Shown in pieces: positions 8,246 through 19,500 of a stretch of 64,000 nt of DNA. This stretch comes from UBA4971 sp900019985 (lineage in GTDB: Bacteria > Bacillota > SHA-98 > UBA4971), in contig JBMNFG010000009.1 in the NCBI GenBank assembly GCA_050949175.1, positions 124,001-188,000 of the forward strand. Reading direction: 5' to 3'. The position numbers and the translations under genes were made by a program. The notes beneath the pieces were generated by a model. The model saw only the letters and a program-made list of their open reading frames with translations. It was not told the origin of the DNA and made no database searches. The stretch's first letter is position 1; each line of letters opens with the position of its first letter.

Positions 8246-8503
8246 ATGAGGGATTACATTCGGCGTAGAGTGCTTGACATTGCCGGCCACATTATTGAGA
8301 CTAAGTCTACTGTCAGACAGACGGCCAAGATTTATAATGTCAGCAAGAGTACTGTGCACAAGGATGTAACCGAGAGACTTCCCTTGATAAGTAAGCCTCT
8401 CTCGAAAAAAGTCAAAAAAGTACTGGAGCAGAATAAGGCAGAACGTCATATTCGTGGCGGGGAAGCGACAAGAAGGAAATATAGAGAGAAAAAACGGCGA
8501 TAG
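8246..8503 (+). CDS. spoIIID: Sporulation transcription factor SpoIIID
   Basis: Small DNA-binding regulator of 85 aa that in the mother cell activates or represses sigma-E and sigma-K genes. The helix-turn-helix is clear (SKSTVHKDVTERLP, after VRQTAKIYNV), followed by the basic C-terminal segment ending in KYREKKRR, matching the family in length and layout. I chose ATG 8246, preceded by AGGGGGG; an in-frame ATG at 8213 would add 11 unlikely residues. It lies between spoIIQ and an mbl-type gene exactly as in Bacillus. Confidence 0.93.
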   Translation: MRDYIRRRVLDIAGHIIETKSTVRQTAKIYNVSKSTVHKDVTERLPLISKPLSKKVKKVLEQNKAERHIRGGEATRRKYREKKRR

Positions 8504-8649
8504 GTGTCTTCTCTCTTTGGAGGAAATCTTCGCAGTACGTAGAAGAAACTACCTTGCGACGGTTTTTTGTTATTTCTACATTGGATAAGCCTTCCAATCC
8601 GGCTGCATTGAGGAACCGTCCTATTCACGCATCTAGGAGGAATAAACCC

Positions 8650-9681
8650 ATGCTCGGGCTGTCTATGGATATCGGGATTGATCTCGGAACAGCCAATACA
8701 AGGGTTTACGTCAAAGGGAAAGGAGTAATATTCAGCGAGCCGTCAGTTGTTGCTGTTGACGGCGAAACACGCAAAGTGTTAGCAGTCGGTGGAGAGGCCC
8801 GCAGGATGATTGGGAGGACTCCCGGTTCCATATCAGCTATCAGGCCTATGAGGGACGGAGTTATTGCCGATTATGAGATAACCCAGGCGATGCTCCGTCA
8901 TTTTATAAACCGTGCATGTGGCAGAAAAGTCCTGATACGGCCCAGGGTAATAATATGCATTCCTTCCAGGGTAACAGGGGTCCACAGAAGGGCAGTGCTT
9001 GAAGCCGCATCGCAATCCGGGGCAAGGCAGACCTATCTCGTGGAAGAGCCTATGGCCGCAGCTATCGGAGCAGGCCTCGACATATGGGAACCTTCCGGCC
9101 ATATGGTTGTTGATGTCGGTGGAGGGACAACTGATATTGCAGTCATCTCCCTTGGCGGAATCGTTGTTGCTGATTCCTGTGCAATCGGAGGAGACAAGTT
9201 TGATGAAGCTATCATCAGATATGTCAGACGCGAGCATAACCTCCTGATAGGAGAGCGCACCGCGGAAGACATCAAGATCCGAATAGGGTCAGCTTATCCC
9301 GTGAGTTCGACCGAACCCGCGGAGACTGCGGAAATGCGGGGAAGGGATTTTGTCACAGGGTTGCCAAAGGTTATGAACTTAAGCTCCTGGGAAGCTTACG
9401 AGGCTCTTTTTGAACCTGTCAGCGAGATTATCAACAGTGTCAAAGGAGTCCTGGAACGGACTCCTCCTGAACTGGCTGCAGATATTGTTGACAGGGGAAT
9501 AGTCTGCACCGGCGGAGGCGCCCTTCTCAATGGATTTGTGAAGCGGCTGTCAGAAGAGCTGGGAATTCCTGTCCACATCGCAGAAGACCCCATGAGTTGC
9601 GTGATTATCGGCACAAGCAAGCTTTTCGGGTCACCGGAGTTTCTCAAAAACAGCCTGGTAGCAGGCTCTATACCTGTGTAA
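8650..9681 (+). CDS. mbl: MreB/Mbl-family actin-like shape protein
   Basis: Bacterial actin that forms membrane-associated filaments guiding lateral wall synthesis. The 343-aa protein has the nucleotide-binding signatures IGIDLGTANTRVYV, VDVGGGTTDIAVI and the TGGGALLNGF segment; EEPMAAAIGAGL is also typical. The ATG at 8650 follows CTAGGAGG with 9-nt spacing, so the longer ORF that begins about 100 bp upstream is not used. Calling it Mbl rather than MreB rests on its position after spoIIID. Confidence 0.93.
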   Translation: MLGLSMDIGIDLGTANTRVYVKGKGVIFSEPSVVAVDGETRKVLAVGGEARRMIGRTPGSISAIRPMRDGVIADYEITQAMLRHFINRACGRKVLIRPRVIICIPSRVTGVHRRAVLEAASQSGARQTYLVEEPMAAAIGAGLDIWEPSGHMVVDVGGGTTDIAVISLGGIVVADSCAIGGDKFDEAIIRYVRREHNLLIGERTAEDIKIRIGSAYPVSSTEPAETAEMRGRDFVTGLPKVMNLSSWEAYEALFEPVSEIINSVKGVLERTPPELAADIVDRGIVCTGGGALLNGFVKRLSEELGIPVHIAEDPMSCVIIGTSKLFGSPEFLKNSLVAGSIPV

Positions 9682-9827
9682 ACCGACGTCTTGTGCGTTC
9701 CGGCCTGATCACCTCCGGAATCCTCAAAAAGATCCATCCGGAACCATCTTTCTTTCAAGAGGATAACAGGCTTTAATATAGAACTGAAAAGGTTAAGGTT
9801 GCCTGTGGAAGGAGGTCTACTTATTTC

Positions 9828-11414
9828 ATGAAACACCCCTGCAATTGTGTGGGAGTTCGGGCAGCTATTGCTTTCTGTATCATCTTCTTGCTCATTGCGG
9901 CACCTTGCAGTGCCTCGTGGGTGACAATCGGTGAAGCCTACAAAATCCACGACGCAAGGCTGGCCATTGATGAAAGCGGAACTATTCTTCCTGTGCCTGC
10001 CGTTATTAAAGGCAATGCTCTCCTTGTGCCAGCAACCTTCGTAGCTGAAATCCTAAATATCTCCATGAGATACGATCCCGGTGCAGAAAGGGTTTCTTAC
10101 AGCGTACCCGGCGGTGAATTTGAAGTCTTGCTCGATCGTACGGACTGGCAGCTATCTTCCGGCGAGAAGAGGACCTTTACCGAACCTCCTGTCAGTATAA
10201 ACGGTGTTCCTTTTGTCCCTGTCGAGCTTCTTAGAGTAACCGGGGATTACGATGTGTCGTGGGACTTGCGGGCAATGGAAGTCCATATCCGCAGGCCTTG
10301 GCTCATAGATGAAATGGCCCATCTGACCCAGGTAAGGCATGGAATCCATCCTGACAAAGTCAGGGTTGTGTTTCATGTGACAAAGGAAGTCCCGTTCAAG
10401 GTCATGCAGATGAAAAACCCGCCCAGAGTGGTAATTGATTTTGAAGATACATACTTGGATAAGGCTTTTGATGCACTCTTAGACCATGTGGCAGTCAGTC
10501 AAGTAAGACTTTCCGCTTTGGAGCAAGGAAAGGCCAGGGCGGTTATAGACCTCAATTACGCGCTTCCTGATGTGACCGCGTTCTGGCTGCAGGATCCTGT
10601 ACGGCTTGTTGTAGATGTGCCGACGGCCTACAGCAGTATTTCCGCGCTCACCATCGGCCCCGGAATCCGCTACATTACCTTGAACAGCGGAACTCCTTCC
10701 GGCCCTGTTGTCGTTGATGTCCTCGAGATCGACGTAAGTGACGAAAACGTAGAGGTAAAGACTGCCCTTGCAGGTTCTTATGACAGTTTCGGCCTGGCCC
10801 CTGTCAGTGAACTTGTATCACGGTCTGGCGCGATAGCAGGGGTTAACGGCGTGTTTCACGCGTCAGACGGCACACCTCTCGGCCTCATCATCGTAGACGG
10901 AAAACTCAAGAGCTTGCCGATTATGAACAGGACTGCCATGGGGATTACCCGTGATAGAAGGATCCTCATTGATAATGTGTCAGTTGACACATCAGGCAAT
11001 TTGACTCCTGATTGGTTGGCAGAAGGAGTGATATACGCTGTAGGTGGCGGTCCGCGGCTGGTAAAGGATGGAGAAATCCATGTGACTTCCCTTGAAGAAC
11101 AGTTCAAGCCGGATGTAGCTTCAGGCCGTGCTCCCCGAACTGCTGTCGGAGTGACCGACGACGGCAAGCTCCTTTTGATTGCTGTTACCGGGCGCAAGGC
11201 ATACCACAGCGTCGGAGTGACCTTGGACGAATTAGCCCACATCGCACTTGAGTTAGGTGCAAAGGATGCAATGAATTTAGACGGCGGGGGCTCTTCCACA
11301 ATGGTTGTTCGCAACTTTGTCATGAATACCCCGTCAGACGGGAGAGAACGAAAAGTAGCTGACGCGATTCTTGTGTTTGCCGGCACACCTGAGACAACGT
11401 CCGAGAGTCCGTAA
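9828..11414 (+). CDS. Exported stalk/AMIN-domain protein with phosphodiester glycosidase (NAGPA) domain
   Basis: Secreted or periplasmic protein of 528 aa. It has a signal peptide (residues 1-30, ending near CSAS), a copper-amine-oxidase-N type stalk domain (about 40-155), an AMIN-like domain (about 160-265, VRVVFHVT...RVVIDFED) and a C-terminal NAGPA/phosphodiester glycosidase domain (about 285-525). The last carries the AIAGVNGVFH-type start and the AMNLDGGGSSTMVV signature. AMIN domains bind peptidoglycan and NAGPA domains cleave sugar phosphodiesters, so a role in remodelling wall or wall-polymer linkages is likely but inferred. ATG start with AAGGAGG upstream. Not part of the conserved sporulation order. 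Confidence 0.85.
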   Translation: MKHPCNCVGVRAAIAFCIIFLLIAAPCSASWVTIGEAYKIHDARLAIDESGTILPVPAVIKGNALLVPATFVAEILNISMRYDPGAERVSYSVPGGEFEVLLDRTDWQLSSGEKRTFTEPPVSINGVPFVPVELLRVTGDYDVSWDLRAMEVHIRRPWLIDEMAHLTQVRHGIHPDKVRVVFHVTKEVPFKVMQMKNPPRVVIDFEDTYLDKAFDALLDHVAVSQVRLSALEQGKARAVIDLNYALPDVTAFWLQDPVRLVVDVPTAYSSISALTIGPGIRYITLNSGTPSGPVVVDVLEIDVSDENVEVKTALAGSYDSFGLAPVSELVSRSGAIAGVNGVFHASDGTPLGLIIVDGKLKSLPIMNRTAMGITRDRRILIDNVSVDTSGNLTPDWLAEGVIYAVGGGPRLVKDGEIHVTSLEEQFKPDVASGRAPRTAVGVTDDGKLLLIAVTGRKAYHSVGVTLDELAHIALELGAKDAMNLDGGGSSTMVVRNFVMNTPSDGRERKVADAILVFAGTPETTSESP

Positions 11415-11508
11415 CACAGGTGAGCGACATGCGATTGAATCATGTGATTGACCCATGGGAATGACGCATGTGATTGGCGAAGAATGGTGAAGGGAGAATC
11501 TTACTGAT

Positions 11509-13419
11509 ATGATTGTAGGCTGGATCAATGGGAAATCAGCAGGTAAAAAGCTTTTTACAGCAACTGTTGCAGTTGTCTTGGGTTTACTGCTAATAGGATT
11601 CGGGGTGTTTCCGTATTCTGAGGCAGAAGCGCAGCAGGATCCGGAGTTTATGCCCATTTCCCAGGTGATGCCCGGGATGAAAGGTATTGCCAAGACTGTC
11701 TTCTCGGGTACAAAGATAGACACCTTTGACATAGAAGTCTTGGCTGTTATGAAAGGCGGGGCAGCCTCAGGCGATTATGTTCTTATAAAGGCAAGCGGAG
11801 ACGCCATAGAAGCAGTAGGCGGGCTGGCATCAGGAATGAGCGGAAGTCCCGTGTATGTAGACGGACGTCTTATCGGTGCAATAACCCACGCCTTAGATGC
11901 AGGTTCCGATCCGTATCTCGGCCTTGTTACCCCTATCGGAGAAATACTCAGAGTGTTCGAAGCCCAGCAGGGATATCACGTTGCAGCCGGCCCGTTGGGT
12001 GATCCTGTCGTAGTCAGCGAGGGCTTGAAGACGCAGCTAGGCCTAGACACTGAAGCTCCTTTAGTGATGGCCCCTGTAAAGAGCCCTGTAATGCTGAGCG
12101 GAATCAGAGGACGGGCATTTCAATCCTTGGCAGAGAAGTTGAAAGGATACGGCCTTCAGCCGGTAAGCGCAGGGATTGCCCAAGCCCCGTCTACACAGGA
12201 TGAAGTCTCGCTTGAGCCAGGCTCAGCTGTAGGCGTGCAGCTCATGAGAGGCGATGTTTCCGCTACTGTCATTGGTACTGCAACTTACAAAAAAGGCGAC
12301 CTTGTGGTAGCATTCGGACACGAAGTGCTTCTTATGGGAAAAGCAGGTTACATCGCAACCGCAGCTGAAGTGCATAGGGTTGTGTCTTCAATCCTCAGGT
12401 GTTTCAAAGTAGGGAGCCCTCTTAATGTCGTTGGTGCAGTAACGCAAGACCGCTCCACAGGAGTGCTTGTTGAATTAGGTGGGGCGCCTCGGACCATTCC
12501 TGTGGCCTTGACTGTAAAGGACAAAGATACAGGTGCGGTAAGGACGTTCAGCGCTGAGATTGTCAAGAGCGAAGTGCTCATTGACAGCTTCCTGTTTACA
12601 TTCCTTATAGAGTGCCTTGACTCTGCAATAGACAGGATCGGGCAAGGCACAAGCCTTGTCAGCTTTGAGATCAACACTGAAAACCTTGATACGCCGATTT
12701 CAAGGGAAAACATGTTCTACAGTTTTGCCGACATATCGGCAATGTCCACCGGAGAGCTCCTTGATGTTCTCGTTGCGCTGGTGGATAATGAGTTTCAAGA
12801 AGTCGATGTCACCGAGATTAAAGCCTATATGGAGATTGAGGAGCAGAGGAAAACAGCCCGCATTCTCCATGCTGAAGCTGAAAAGGAGGACGTCTTGCCT
12901 GGTGAAACTGTAGAGATAAAAGTCAGTCTCCGTCCTTATCGAGGTGAGCCCGAGATCAAAAGTGTGTACGTGGAGATTCCTGAGTACGCAGAATCCGGGA
13001 CACTCTACCTTACGGTTCGGGGTGGAGGCACCCTGAGTTCTGAGGAAGAAGAGCAAGACACTAAAGATGACGGTTCTCCCGTTGAAAGCCTGGAGAAATA
13101 CATTCGCGACATGACCGAAAGGGAGAAAAACAATGAAATAGTGGTAGAGTTCTTCCCAGGTAGGGAAGAGGAGTTCGATGAGGCAATTTCAGATGAGGCG
13201 ATTCCAATAGATGAAGGTGTTTTGGAGACAGACACAATGCCTCTTGCAGCAAATCTTCAAGTGGAAGATGAGATTCCGCAGCGCGCGGAAGAGACGGCGC
13301 CTCGGCTTGACGAAGTCGAAATGGACCTGGATGAGCCGGATGACCTGGTAAAAGTCGTAGTCTCAACGGATTATGTAATCGAAGGCGAGACAGAGCTGAA
13401 AGTGACTGTTATTAGGTAG
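11509..13419 (+). CDS. SpoIVB-type (S55) serine peptidase domain protein
   Basis: Exported 636-aa protein: N-terminal membrane or signal segment (about 17-40), an S55 peptidase domain (about 45-385) and an acidic C-terminal extension. The catalytic Ser region GMSGSPVYVDGRLIGA is intact, as are the family segments MPGMKGIAKTV, DPYLGLVTPIGE and VAFGHEV. It lacks the PDZ layout of true SpoIVB and is longer, so I do not call it spoIVB. The gene lies directly before tamB and may act in envelope assembly or signalling; that is inference. The start ATG has AAGGGAG about 13 nt upstream, so a slightly different start is possible. Confidence 0.8.
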   Translation: MIVGWINGKSAGKKLFTATVAVVLGLLLIGFGVFPYSEAEAQQDPEFMPISQVMPGMKGIAKTVFSGTKIDTFDIEVLAVMKGGAASGDYVLIKASGDAIEAVGGLASGMSGSPVYVDGRLIGAITHALDAGSDPYLGLVTPIGEILRVFEAQQGYHVAAGPLGDPVVVSEGLKTQLGLDTEAPLVMAPVKSPVMLSGIRGRAFQSLAEKLKGYGLQPVSAGIAQAPSTQDEVSLEPGSAVGVQLMRGDVSATVIGTATYKKGDLVVAFGHEVLLMGKAGYIATAAEVHRVVSSILRCFKVGSPLNVVGAVTQDRSTGVLVELGGAPRTIPVALTVKDKDTGAVRTFSAEIVKSEVLIDSFLFTFLIECLDSAIDRIGQGTSLVSFEINTENLDTPISRENMFYSFADISAMSTGELLDVLVALVDNEFQEVDVTEIKAYMEIEEQRKTARILHAEAEKEDVLPGETVEIKVSLRPYRGEPEIKSVYVEIPEYAESGTLYLTVRGGGTLSSEEEEQDTKDDGSPVESLEKYIRDMTEREKNNEIVVEFFPGREEEFDEAISDEAIPIDEGVLETDTMPLAANLQVEDEIPQRAEETAPRLDEVEMDLDEPDDLVKVVVSTDYVIEGETELKVTVIR

Positions 13420-13452
13420 TTTGGCTCTACTTTCCATCAGTAGCATGAACTG

Positions 13453-13485
13453 GCGCCCCTGCGCGCAGCGTGGGGGCGCTTACTT
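13453..13485 (+). terminator. Hairpin between the S55 peptidase gene and tamB, probable terminator
   Basis: GCGCCCC (13453-13459) pairs with GGGGCGC (13473-13479) across a 13-nt GC-rich loop, followed by TTACTT. The stem is strong but the T-run is short. Confidence 0.45.
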
Positions 13486-13539
13486 ATGGAGGAATGAAAT
13501 ACTTTACGTCGAACTATGTTTAAGCTGGGAGGGGAGATT

Positions 13540-16500
13540 ATGCCATCTTCATTGGGCAAAAGGAGAATAGTGCTTGTAGTGGCAATTGTTGTCATTGCTG
13601 CGGCGCTTCTCTATGCCTATGGCAATCTCCTCAAGATCCGGAACGCCCTTCTCCAAGCTGCGCGTGAACCCATACAAAAGACCCTCGAGCAAGCCCTCGG
13701 GTTCGATGTGGGGATCGGATCTATCACAGGTAAGAACTTAAACGAAGTAGTATTGTCTGACTTGTCTTTTTCAGACGGTTCCGGTGCCGATGTTCCGGTT
13801 TTTTCAGCCGGCCGAGTGGAAGTAAGCTATTCCCTGTTTGATGTCATCACGAAACGTAAGAGCATTGCCCAAGCCATAACAGGCATACTTCTAATCGAAC
13901 CCGACCTTAGGATAGAACTCCCACCGGATTTTAGGCTTTCAGAGGCCGATACGGATTTCCAACTGGAATCCGCAGGTGGTTTCCTGGATGGATTCCAAGG
14001 TTCAATATCTGTCAAAGACGGAAGATGCGAAATCATTGGAATTCCGGGACTGGGAAGGCCTGTTGTCCTTTCAGGAATAACAGGGGCAGCTGTGTTCACC
14101 GGGTTTGAGATCGCAGGCGAGATCCGGCTGCTCGCAGGAGACGAAAACCGGACTCGCATAGCAGCAACAGGCGGATATGATCTCATGACACATGGGTTAA
14201 CATGCGATATCGGCCTCAGCGGGCCTGTATCCGGAGACCTGTTAAGAGATGTGTCAGGTGTTTTAGATGCCCTCTTAGCTGAATCAGTTGAACCCGGCGA
14301 AGATAGCCAAGGGATCCCTGCAACCGCAAGAGAGATCCTGAGTATCCTTGATGCTGCTAACCTTCATGGCGGAACAGTCAACATAGAGGCCCACATAAGG
14401 CCTGAGCCTGACGGAGGAAGCAGGATTCGAGGTAACGTCAATATAGCGGGTGCCGAGTTCAGTGCGCCTGCCATCACTCTGGACAGCATAACTCCGGATG
14501 CCGGAGAGTATGCCGGAGAGTTGCGAGATGTTGATGTCCGTTTGAGCCTTGCTTTAGACTTTCAACTTGATAACGAAGGCCTCGCCTACCAGGGGATGAG
14601 CCGCCTGGATATTCTGAGTCTTGAATGGCATGACGAGGAGTTAGGATTTGGGAAAACCGCGGCGCAAGGTAAGGCAGAGGTTGAGTTCTGGAAGAACCCT
14701 GAAGATGAGTTTCTGTCCTTTGAAGGGGACGTGGCTTTAGATACCCCATTCCTGTCAGCAGGTGAAGCCTTGAAGAAAGCCGTTGAGCTTGAGGATTCTT
14801 CTCTCAAGTTGGAAGGGCCTGCACGTATCAACCTTGCACTTGCCGGCAGACGAGACACAGGGATAGAGACTTACGGCACTGTAAGAATGGATAAGGCGGT
14901 TATGAGCGCGTTTGAGGTATTCCCGGGGATGAAGGAAATATCAGGAGATATTGAAGGCTCCTTCACCTTCAGAAGCTTCGGGAAAGCCCTCACAGGTTAC
15001 GAGGGACAGGTAAGGCTGATTTCAGGGTACGCTGATTCTGCGTTTCCCGAGCAAGGCATTGAACTGCTTCAAGGAGAGTTAAAAGGGGCTTTGGGATTCT
15101 CCAAAGAAGAAGGAGAAAACCTGACATATACAGGCTTCCTTGATGTCGTAGATGCCGGCGTAGTTCTTGACTATAAGCTTCTGCCTGATAAGCCTTCCGG
15201 TGAGGAGGATCTTTCCGGAGAGATCAGGTTATCTGAGGGAGCTTTAGAAGGTAGGTTCGAATTTCGAGGAGAGTTTCCGGGGATCTTCAAGTATGACGGC
15301 GTGCTGAAGCTTAGAGACGGTTTGGCAGAGGTTGACGGCACCATTGAAACGGCAAGGCTTGAAGTGTCAGATATGAGAGCCGGTGGAGATATTATAATTC
15401 GAGGCGAGTTGCCCGGGACGACAGAGTACGGCGGAAAGATCAGTCTTTCAGAAGGAGCGGCTAAGGTCTACGAAGGGTTGCCATGGCTGAAACACGCCGA
15501 GGGGCTGGTTTCCTGCGCCATAGACTTTGTGGCAAATTCTGAAGGATCGTTGAAATACAGCGGAGATGTGAACATCAGTAAAGCCACACTGGAAGCATCA
15601 GATGCCGCTTCCGGAATAGAGGAGTTTTCAGGTGAAGGCTCGCTCAACATCAGCTTCCGTGGCGAAGGGGACACTGTTTTACAGTATGAAGGCAGCGGGC
15701 GTATAGAGCAAGGCAATCTCGTAGCTTCAGAAATCGCAGAAGGTATACGGCGCTTGGAAGGCCCGATTACCGGTACTTTAGGTTTCAAAGGGAAGCATCA
15801 AGAAGACACGGCTGTTGAACTGATTATATCTACCGGCAGGTGCGCTGTGGAGGCAGAAGAGTTCGGTGGTTTCATACGCTCTCTCAGCGGAAATGCCGAA
15901 GGATGGGTGCGATTTGTTGCCCAAGGGCCTAACGTCCAAGGCTATACCGGTGAAGTTATGATAGAGAACGGCTCTTTTGTTGCAGATGAAGCTATGCCCG
16001 GTCTTGTGAAAGCCCGAGGCTTAGGTGACCTTGACATAAAGTTCTCATCATCCGGTGAAGGCGATCTCACATATTACGGAAAAGCAACAGTGCATTCAGC
16101 CGACATCAGCACAAAACACATTTACCAGGGCATTGACAGCCTTGATGGAAACGCAACTTCTGAATTCTCTTTCAGAAGCACAGGTGAAGGAATCGAATAC
16201 GACGGAGTTCTGAATGTTGCATCCGGCACAGTCGTGCTTAAGGACTTGATTGAAGGATTTCACCGGCTTGACGGTGATGTAGTCCTGGATTTGAAGTTCC
16301 AAGGCGGTGCTTCAGGCGGGTCTTTCCAGGGTGATGCAGTTGTCTCTCGTGGAAGGCTCAAAGCGGGTAAATTGCTGAAAGGAATCGAGTCCATTGAAGG
16401 TGACGCCCGGCTGGAGATCTCGTTTTCAGGAGGCTCAGGCCTTACACCGTCATATAACGGTACGCTTAGTTTAAGCGAAGCTTTGTTTAGTGCATCAGAT

Positions 16501-19500
16501 GTCATAGACGGTGTCAAAAGCCTTGTAGGCAAGGCCAGGAGCACGATTCGCCTTGAAAGCCGGTCTGACGGTGCTGTTTCATTGAAAGGCACAGTTGATT
16601 TGTCAAGCGCATCTTTTGCGGCAGACCGGATTTATCCCGGGATTAGAGAACTCAGCGGAAACGGTGCAGCTCATTTGAGCTTCGAAAGAATCCCAGACGG
16701 CAGCGTGTCCTTTGAAGGCAAGGTTCTAATAATGAAAGGAATCCTTGGCCTTGAAGCAGTCAGCGAACTGCTTGATAACATCGTTGCTGAGATAGATTTT
16801 GATGGCGAGTCCGTAGATATCAAGGGAATGACCGGAGACTTCGGAAGGTCACGGTTTGAGGCATCAGGCTTATTATACTTAGGTCAAACGCCTGAGATAG
16901 ATATCACAGTGAGAAGTAGGGATTTGGCCTTCGAAGAACTGGGAGAAATCGTTGTGGCAGGTGCGCCTCTTAGCGTGTCAGGCAATGCTGTGCTTGATAT
17001 AGCTATTAAAGGATTCTACCCGGACTTGGATTTCACAGGTGAGGTTTCGTTTTCAGGCGTGGAGATCCAACATGCCCGATTGCCTTCACCTGCTTCAAAT
17101 GTTGAAGGCGTAGTCAGGCTGTTAGGAACCAGCATAAGCACAGATGGGCTCATAATGATGCTCGGAGATTCTGCTGTCGAGGTTGAAGGCTCAATTACTG
17201 ACCTGGGCAACCCCAGTTTTGATATTAACGTATACGCCGGCGATATCGGGTTAGCCGATGTTAAAGACCTGTTTAACCTGGACATCCCAGGTGATATGAA
17301 AGGGAGAGGCGAGTTTTCCGTGAACATTGCAGGGCCTTTTGAGGATCTCTGGGCAGAAGGCAGGTTCCGGGTATCAGATCTCTCCTTTGAAGTCCTGGGA
17401 AAACCTGTTGAAGCAACAGAGGCCAAAGGGCGGTTCAGCTACGGAAAGAACGGTATCACTCTTTCTGATACTGTAGTTGCTGCTATGGGCGGAGAGATTT
17501 CAGTAAGCGGTGTTGCCCTCTTCAAGCAAGCGGAAGATGGCTTGGGACAGAATCCATGGACGTGGCTGTCCCTTGAGTTAGATGAGCTTCCGGCAAAGGA
17601 AGCTGCATCCTACTTTGCATGGGAAGACATCATAACCGAAGGTGTTTTGTCAGGCAAGGTCGTGCTTGAGGCTGAGCGAGATTTCTGGAGTGTTCAAGGA
17701 GCGTGCACTGTCCAAGACGGCTCTCTTAATGTCTACTCCTTTGACAATCTAAAGGTGGACTTCACAGCAGATGAGGAAAAGGTGATCATTGACGGGCTGG
17801 TGTCAGAAGGCCCTGACGGGAATCTGACTGCTAAAGGAACAGTCTATGATAATGCCGATTTTGAGCTGCAAGTGGCTGCACAGGCGGTTAGCCTGGAAAA
17901 GCTGAGTGACCTTCTTGAATACCCGGAGGTTACAGGCACCGGCGATTTCCTCGGGACTGTTTCAAGCAAGGAGAAGGCCCTTTCCATAGACGGACTCCTT
18001 GAACTTACGAATCCCGCGATTGGCGAGATTGAGCTGGACTCAACAGTAGGCCGTGTGAGCTTCAAGGATAGCGTAATCCGCCTTTTCAATACGTCAGTGG
18101 TTAAAGGGGATGCAACCGGACAGATTTCAGGAGTAATAGAGCTTGGCGGAGAATACCCTGAATTCGACCTTGTTGCGACTGTTAATGCATTGCCTGTTGA
18201 TGACCTTGCATCTGTTTTAGGGCTTGGTGAAATCCCGCTGCGAGGAGCGCTTTCCGGTAAGGCTGCTTTTTCAGGGACGACAAAGAGCCCGGAAGCCGGC
18301 GGAGAAGTGAGGCTTACATCAGGTGAGATACACGGCATCAAGCTGGACGATTTAAGAACAGGCTTTGCATATTCCGAAGATACCCTGAACATAGAGGATT
18401 CATTAATCGAGATGGGCGGTATTAGGATCAGCGCAGCAGGAAACATAACACGTGAAGGCAAGCTCAGTCTCGATGTCCGTGGCGAAGATTTCGATTTGTC
18501 GAACCTGCCTGTGGAGATCCCCGACAACCCGGTAAAAGGGGGAAGAGCCGGTTTTACCGGAAGGATAACAGGTCAGCTCAGTAACGTACATTTGGAAGGG
18601 CAGATTGTCGCAGAAGATGTGCAAGTCTTGGACGCCGTATTGCATGATGTAACTTGTCACATGGAACTAGGCAATGATGATATTAGATTGACCCAGGTAG
18701 TAATCAAGGACGGATTAGGCCAGGTCATGGCTGAAGGAAACATAGGCTTAAATGAGGACAGAACGATAAACCTCACATTGACGATAGAGGAGATTGACTC
18801 AAAGACCGCCCTTGGAGTGATACGCCCCGGAAAGAGAGATCCCATTGAAGGTAGGATCAGCGGCAAAGTCGTTGTCACGGGCGATCTTAGAGAGCCTTCC
18901 TTCGAATTGCGGCTTAAATCGGATTCCCTGTCAATAGCAGGGGTCCCCTTTGAAAAGGCTGCACTTGATGCAAGGATGGTAGGCGACTCAGTTAATGTGG
19001 AACTGTTACAGCTGTCCCAGGCAAGAGGAGGGTATTTTGAGGCTGCCGGCAGCCTGGGGCAATCCGCTCCCATGTCTCTTGCAGCTTCCGCAAGGGATTT
19101 CGATGTCAGCATCTTCTCCTCAGTAGCAGGATGGAAATCCCAACTTGCAGGTAATGCCGATCTTGCGGTTAGAGCAGAAGGAGAACTCGAAGATCCGTCC
19201 ATGGCATTATCACTTCGGATTCGTGACGGAAGTGTAGACAGGTTCGGGTTTGATCTTCTCAATGCGAGAATGACGTTTAATAATGGCGTAATCACTATTG
19301 AAGAAGGTGAGATACTCCAGGGACATCACAAGGCTACTTTAAGCGGAAGGATCCCCGTTTCCAAGGATAGCCTTGACGCAATAGGCATAACGTCTTACTC
19401 ATCCGATGAAGAGCTGAACGTAAGCCTTACCATGACCAAAGCAAACCTGGGGCTCATCACCATATTCTGGCCGCAAGTCGAGTGGGCGGAGGGCACCACT

